From contig JAPKZC010000196.1 of assembly GCA_026394025.1 (NCBI GenBank), positions 1-9,854 on the forward strand: DNA of 9,854 nucleotides. Reading direction: 5' to 3'. The translations under genes were made by a program, and so were the position numbers. Under the pieces are notes generated by a model. The model was given only the letters and a program-made list of their open reading frames with translations, made no database searches and was not told the origin of the DNA. Shown here one piece after another: positions 6,773-9,854 of the stretch. The DNA comes from Candidatus Solibacter sp. (GTDB taxonomy: Bacteria > Acidobacteriota > Terriglobia > Bryobacterales > Bryobacteraceae). Numbering within the stretch: position 1 is the stretch's first letter; each line of letters starts with the position of its first letter.

Positions 6773-8016
6773 CACGCAATCAACTTCCGTTCCCGCAGGA
6801 TGTCTTCGAGGGCCGCGCCGTCGGGCGTAATGTCGTAGGGCTGGCCGGCGGCCGCCCGTGCCGACTGCACGTCCTTGAGCCCGTTCCCGGTAATCAATGC
6901 TACCGCGCTGGCACGACGGGCCACGCAACCCTCCGCAACCGCCCGGCGCAAGCCGGCGGCGGCGGTGGCAGCGGCCGGTTCGGCGAAGATGCCCGAGAGG
7001 CGGCCCGTGTACCGCATGGCATCCAGAATTTCAGAGTCGGCGACGTTGATCATGGCGCCGCCTGATTCGCGCACCGCCAGCACCGCCCTCTTCCAGTTTC
7101 GCGGCACTCCCACGGCGATGCTGTCCGCCACTGTGGAAGGCTCGACGGGCCGCATCGGCTCGCCGCTCAGGAAGGCGGCGGTCACCGGCGCGGCGCCCTC
7201 CGCCTGCACACCTAGAATTCGTGGTGTGCGCTGGATCAGACCCAGGGCCTTGAGTTCGCGGAAGCCCTTCCAGACGCCTGCAACGGTGCAGCCGTCGCCT
7301 ACCGAAACCGCCACCCAATCCGTTGGTTCCCATGCGAGCTGTTCGGCGATTTCCAGACCGGCCGTTTTCTTCCCCTCTACCAGGTAGGGGTTGATGCCGG
7401 AGTTGCGGTTGTACCAGCCCCATTTCTCGCACGCGCGCTGGCACAGCTGAAACGAGTCCTCATAAGTGCCGCGCACGCGCAGCACCGTCGCGCCGAAGAT
7501 CAGTAACTGCGTGACCTTGGGTTCCGGCGCGCGTTCCGGAACGAAGATGACGCTCCGCAAACCCATGCTGGCAGCCATTCCCGCGCACGACGATGCCGCA
7601 TTACCAGTGCTCGCGCACGCGATGATGGTCCGCCGTTTTTCGCGCGCCTTGACCACTCCCACGGAACTCGCCCGGTCCTTCAGCGATCCGGTGGCATTCC
7701 GGCCATCATCTTTCAGAAAGAGTTTCGCAATGCCCAAATGACGGGCCAGCGTCGGCGCGGAAGTGAGTGGCGTGCCGCCCACGGAGAGAGCCGGAAGCGC
7801 CGCATTCGAACCCACTGGCAGGAGTTCGCGGTATCGCCAGTGCGATGGCTCGCTCCTGCTTGCCAGCCGCCGGCGCGTGAGGATACGCCCGATGGCCGCG
7901 TAATCGTATTGCACATCGAGAATTCCGCCAATGCCGCAACGCGGACAGGTGTACGCCACGCGAGCCGGATAGACCGCCTCGCAAAACAGGCATTTCAAAC
8001 CTTGAACAAAGCTCAA
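6772..8016 (-). CDS. Threonine synthase family PLP enzyme (ThrC-like) with N-terminal zinc ribbon
   Basis: A 414-residue fold-type II PLP enzyme. Residues 9-27 form a zinc-ribbon-like knuckle (C9-x2-C12, C24-x2-C27), common in threonine synthases of this clade. The PLP lysine is K113 in ATGSLKDRAS, the substrate loop is ASTGNAA (135-141), and TGNGLKD (376-382) is typical near the C-terminus. The glycine-rich phosphate loop reads SVGDGCT (238-244), unlike the more glycine- and asparagine-rich loops I know from ThrC. True threonine synthase turns O-phosphohomoserine into threonine; whether this copy does so is uncertain, as no hom or thrB is nearby. I chose the TTG at 8016 because GGGAG lies six bases upstream and it precedes the zinc ribbon closely; an upstream ATG at 8079 would add a tail unlike the family. 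It is the first gene of its group and is coupled to the deaminase by TGATG. Confidence 0.85.
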   Translation of the reverse strand: MSFVQGLKCLFCEAVYPARVAYTCPRCGIGGILDVQYDYAAIGRILTRRRLASRSEPSHWRYRELLPVGSNAALPALSVGGTPLTSAPTLARHLGIAKLFLKDDGRNATGSLKDRASSVGVVKAREKRRTIIACASTGNAASSCAGMAASMGLRSVIFVPERAPEPKVTQLLIFGATVLRVRGTYEDSFQLCQRACEKWGWYNRNSGINPYLVEGKKTAGLEIAEQLAWEPTDWVAVSVGDGCTVAGVWKGFRELKALGLIQRTPRILGVQAEGAAPVTAAFLSGEPMRPVEPSTVADSIAVGVPRNWKRAVLAVRESGGAMINVADSEILDAMRYTGRLSGIFAEPAAATAAAGLRRAVAEGCVARRASAVALITGNGLKDVQSARAAAGQPYDITPDGAALEDILRERKLIA

Positions 8017-8022
8017 GTGACA

Positions 8023-8027
8023 CTCCC
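8023..8027 (-). promoter_or_regulatory. Ribosome-binding site deciding the TTG start of the ThrC-like gene
   Basis: GGGAG on the minus strand, six bases before the TTG at 8016. No comparable site serves the in-frame ATG at 8079, which would also place the start inside the divergent promoter region. Confidence 0.55.
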
Positions 8028-8081
8028 GGTCTTCCGAGGTAACAGCGTAGCACTTGGACTGGGCAACTGCTAGAATCATTC

Positions 8082-8095
8082 AGACGCGGGCGTCT
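8082..8095. repeat. Short inverted repeat upstream of the 59-residue membrane gene
   Basis: AGACGC-GG-GCGTCT: perfect six-base arms around two bases. It lies just after the possible -10 and ends four bases before the ribosome site at 8099-8105, so it could be an operator or a leader hairpin. At this length chance is also likely. Confidence 0.4.
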
Positions 8096-8098
8096 CTT

Positions 8099-8105
8099 AG
8101 GAGGT
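8099..8105 (+). promoter_or_regulatory. Strong ribosome-binding site of the 59-residue membrane gene
   Basis: AGGAGGT, a near-perfect anti-16S match, with a six-base spacer to the ATG at 8112. It is the best ribosome site in the window and is the main argument that the small frame behind it is a real gene. Confidence 0.75.
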
Positions 8106-8111
8106 CCCAGA

Positions 8112-8291
8112 ATGAATAAGAACGTAGGTTCGCTGGTCCTGCTGGTGCCGGTGGTGGTGGTCATTCTCGACGGCTTCTCGCTGCGGTCTCTCCTGTTCGC
8201 AGCCGTGTTCCTTGCCGGCTATGTCTTCGCCGGCAGCCCGGTGGGCATCAAGCTCCGCTCAAAACTCCCGCACCACATCGACATCACCTAG
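8112..8291 (+). CDS. Small two-helix membrane protein, 59 residues, unknown function
   Basis: Opens MNKNVGSLVLLVPVVVVILD and contains two hydrophobic stretches, about residues 6-19 and 26-41, joined by DGFSLRS; the tail GIKLRSKLPHHIDIT is basic with two histidines. The short basic N-terminus and the positive tail would put both ends in the cytoplasm by the positive-inside rule. It has a near-perfect ribosome site, and its codon use (GC-rich third positions) resembles the neighbours. It stops with TAG 53 bases before pepD on the same strand, so the two may share a transcript. I recognise no family; small membrane proteins of this kind are often stress-linked or accessory subunits, but nothing here shows which. 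Confidence 0.75.
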   Translation: MNKNVGSLVLLVPVVVVILDGFSLRSLLFAAVFLAGYVFAGSPVGIKLRSKLPHHIDIT

Positions 8292-8299
8292 GAACCGCA

Positions 8300-8318
8300 C
8301 CACGCGCTCGCGCGGTGG
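8300..8318 (+). other. GC-rich imperfect hairpin between the small membrane gene and pepD
   Basis: CCACGCG-CTC-GCGCGGTGG forms a stem with one unpaired base. It is not followed by a T run, so it is not a standard terminator; it could slow decay or tune pepD expression if the two genes are co-transcribed. Confidence 0.35.
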
Positions 8319-8344
8319 CTGTACCATGAAGGGGTTGATCATCT

Positions 8345-9793
8345 ATGAAAAACGTAATGGAGAACCTCGAGCCCCAATCCCTGTGGCGGCACTTCGAAGC
8401 ACTTTCGGCGATACCTCGCGCCTCCGAAAAAGAGGCGGTGGCGCGCAGCTATGTACTGGCTCAAGCCACCCGCCTGGGCCTTGAGTCAACCTCGGACGCG
8501 GTGGGAAACATCGTGGTCCGCAAGCCCGCCCGCCCCGGACGCGAGGGCGCTGTCATGGCCGTGCTGCAAGGCCACCTGGATATGGTCTGCGAGAAAAACG
8601 AGGGCACGGCGCACAATTTCGACACCGACCCCATTCGTCTGGTCCGCGATGGCGACTGGTTGAAGGCGGACGGCACGACTCTTGGCGCCGACAACGGTGT
8701 CGGCGTTGCCGCCGCGCTGGCCGTGATGGAGAGCGACCATGTTGCCCACGGCCCCCTGGAGTTCCTTTTTACCATCGACGAGGAAAGCGGGCTGACTGGC
8801 GCCGCGCAGTTCCCCGGCGGCTTGCTCCAGTCCAAATACTTCCTGAACCTGGACGGCGAGGAGGAGGGAACGCTTTGCATCGGCTGCGCGGGCGGACTCA
8901 ACACCGTCGCCCGGCGCACCGTTTCCTGCCACGCCACTGTGTCCGGCGAAGCCTGGCGCATCAAGGTCTCCGGTCTCGAAGGCGGGCACTCCGGGATCGA
9001 CATCAACAAAGGTCGCGGCAACGCCGTGCGCATTCTGGGCCGCGTTTTGCAGACCCTGATGGCCTGTATGCCCCTCACCGTTGCCGCCATCAATGGCGGC
9101 AGTAAGCGCAACGCCATCCCGCGCGAGGCCTCCGCCACAGTGGTGCTCGATGGCAGCCGCCGGGAGGAGTTGAAGGAGGTGGTGGGCGCGGTGGAAGCCG
9201 CGGTGCGGATGGACCTCGGCGCGTTCGATGCCGGCCTGCGCATTACGCTCGAAAGCGTGGCACTCCCCGAGCGAGTGTGGGCTGACGCCGACACGGTCGA
9301 GGTGGCGGGACTACTGGCCAGCCAGCACCACGGTGTTCTGGCGATGAGCCCCGATGTCGCCGGGCTGGTACAGACGTCCACCAACCTCGCCACCGTGTCC
9401 ACCAAGGATGGCGAAGTGGAGATCGAAACCAGCCAGCGCAGCCCCATCGAGAGCAGCAAGCTGGCTGCGGCGCGAATGGTGTCCACCGTCTTCCGCATGG
9501 CGCACTTTGAGGTGGCGCACACCGGCGGCTATCCCGGTTGGAAACCCGAACCGGCCAGCGATGTCGTGCGCAAGTGCCAGACCGTGCATCAGGAAATCCT
9601 GGGCAAGGTTCCCGAACTTGTCGCCATGCACGCGGGCCTGGAGTGCGGCGTGATTGGCGAGAAGTACCCGGGCATGCAGTTGATCTCTTTCGGACCCCAC
9701 ATCGTGGACGTCCACAGCCCCAGCGAACGCCTCAAGATTTCTTCGGTTCAGCCCTTCTGGGCTTTCCTGACGGGCCTCCTGGAACGCCTCTGA
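8345..9793 (+). CDS. pepD: Aminoacyl-histidine dipeptidase (PepD-type, peptidase family M20C)
   Basis: A 482-residue cytoplasmic di-zinc dipeptidase, normal length for PepD, which cleaves Xaa-His dipeptides such as carnosine. The expected metal and catalytic residues are visible: H77 and D79 in LQGHLDMVCEKN, D116 in TLGADNGVG, E146/E147 in FTIDEESGL, D170 in NLDGEEEGTL and H457 in VHSPSERL. The lid-domain motif GLEGGHSGIDINKGRGNA (210-227) is also standard. The ATG at 8345 has AAGGGG ten bases upstream (8329-8334); an in-frame ATG at 8357 has no ribosome site. It lies 53 bases after the small membrane gene and diverges from the ThrC-like group. It is intact, with no sign of transfer. Confidence 0.95.
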   Translation: MKNVMENLEPQSLWRHFEALSAIPRASEKEAVARSYVLAQATRLGLESTSDAVGNIVVRKPARPGREGAVMAVLQGHLDMVCEKNEGTAHNFDTDPIRLVRDGDWLKADGTTLGADNGVGVAAALAVMESDHVAHGPLEFLFTIDEESGLTGAAQFPGGLLQSKYFLNLDGEEEGTLCIGCAGGLNTVARRTVSCHATVSGEAWRIKVSGLEGGHSGIDINKGRGNAVRILGRVLQTLMACMPLTVAAINGGSKRNAIPREASATVVLDGSRREELKEVVGAVEAAVRMDLGAFDAGLRITLESVALPERVWADADTVEVAGLLASQHHGVLAMSPDVAGLVQTSTNLATVSTKDGEVEIETSQRSPIESSKLAAARMVSTVFRMAHFEVAHTGGYPGWKPEPASDVVRKCQTVHQEILGKVPELVAMHAGLECGVIGEKYPGMQLISFGPHIVDVHSPSERLKISSVQPFWAFLTGLLERL

Positions 9794-9854
9794 GCGTGTT
9801 GGCCGCACACCGCAGTTAGAGATCCCGATATCCTGTTTCCCGCCGCGCAAGATG
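9794..9854. other. Window end after pepD, no gene supported
   Basis: Sixty-one bases with no convincing terminator, promoter or gene start. The last three bases are ATG on the plus strand, but no ribosome site precedes them. Confidence 0.5.

Larger units (their letters stand above)
8017..8111. promoter_or_regulatory. Divergent intergenic region for the ThrC-like gene (-) and the small membrane gene (+)
   Basis: The 95 bases between the two outward-facing starts must hold both promoters. On the plus strand TAGAAT (8071-8076) is a plausible -10, 35 bases before the ATG at 8112, but TTGGAC (8054-8059) is only 11 bases upstream of it, too close for a normal -35. No convincing minus-strand promoter is visible. 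A 14-base inverted repeat sits at 8082-8095. Confidence 0.4.

Noticed and set aside
8054..8070. Sigma54 (-24/-12) promoter before the small membrane gene
   Set aside because: The GG and GC elements are 11 bases apart where 10 is required, and the flanking bases do not match the consensus.
8300..8318. Rho-independent terminator between the small membrane gene and pepD
   Set aside because: The stem has an unpaired base and no T run follows; the next bases are CTGTACC.

Overview
The window is a GC-rich bacterial chromosomal segment. Gene content (an argF-argG-argH-argR operon, a DUF1080-type protein, threonine-synthase-like and 8-oxoguanine-deaminase-like enzymes, a PepD-type M20 peptidase) and protein sequence style suggest an Acidobacteriota-like organism, perhaps of the Solibacter/Bryobacter type. 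That assignment is inference. There are no rRNA, tRNA, CRISPR or insertion-sequence signals.

Layout. (1) Positions 3-137 (+) hold the last 44 codons of a DUF1080-type protein. Its stop overlaps the stop of argR, which runs the other way. (2) Positions 4139-134 (-) hold an arginine operon in the order argF, argG, argH, argR. argG/argH and argH/argR are joined by ATGA overlaps. In front of argF lies a sigma70-like promoter whose -10 is overlapped by two ARG-box-like sites in the tandem arrangement typical of ArgR operators. The operon therefore appears to encode its own repressor as its last gene. (3) Positions 8016-4307 (-) hold a second tightly packed gene group: a threonine-synthase-family PLP enzyme, an 8-oxoguanine-deaminase-family amidohydrolase, a predicted 46-residue membrane microprotein and a class I SAM-dependent methyltransferase. 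Junctions are TGATG, a ribosome site on the stop codon, and ATGA. (4) Positions 8112-9793 (+) run divergently: a 59-residue two-helix membrane protein with a strong ribosome site, then a complete PepD-type peptidase.

How the genes work together. ArgF, ArgG and ArgH make the last three steps from ornithine to arginine, and ArgR reports arginine back to the operon. The group upstream of the arginine promoter has no clear joint pathway. A purine-ring deaminase coupled to a threonine-synthase-like enzyme with an unusual phosphate loop is the most puzzling pairing.

The most striking anomaly is in argH. The frame is otherwise full length and well conserved, but carries one in-frame TAG at codon 283, within the QKKN part of the family signature where lysine is expected. 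It is either a real nonsense mutation or a single-base sequence error. TAG serves as the ordinary stop of five other genes here, so general amber reassignment is unlikely. I do not see an obviously new multi-gene system. The candidates for undescribed biology are the two membrane microproteins, the ThrC-like/deaminase pair and the intergenic block ahead of argF.
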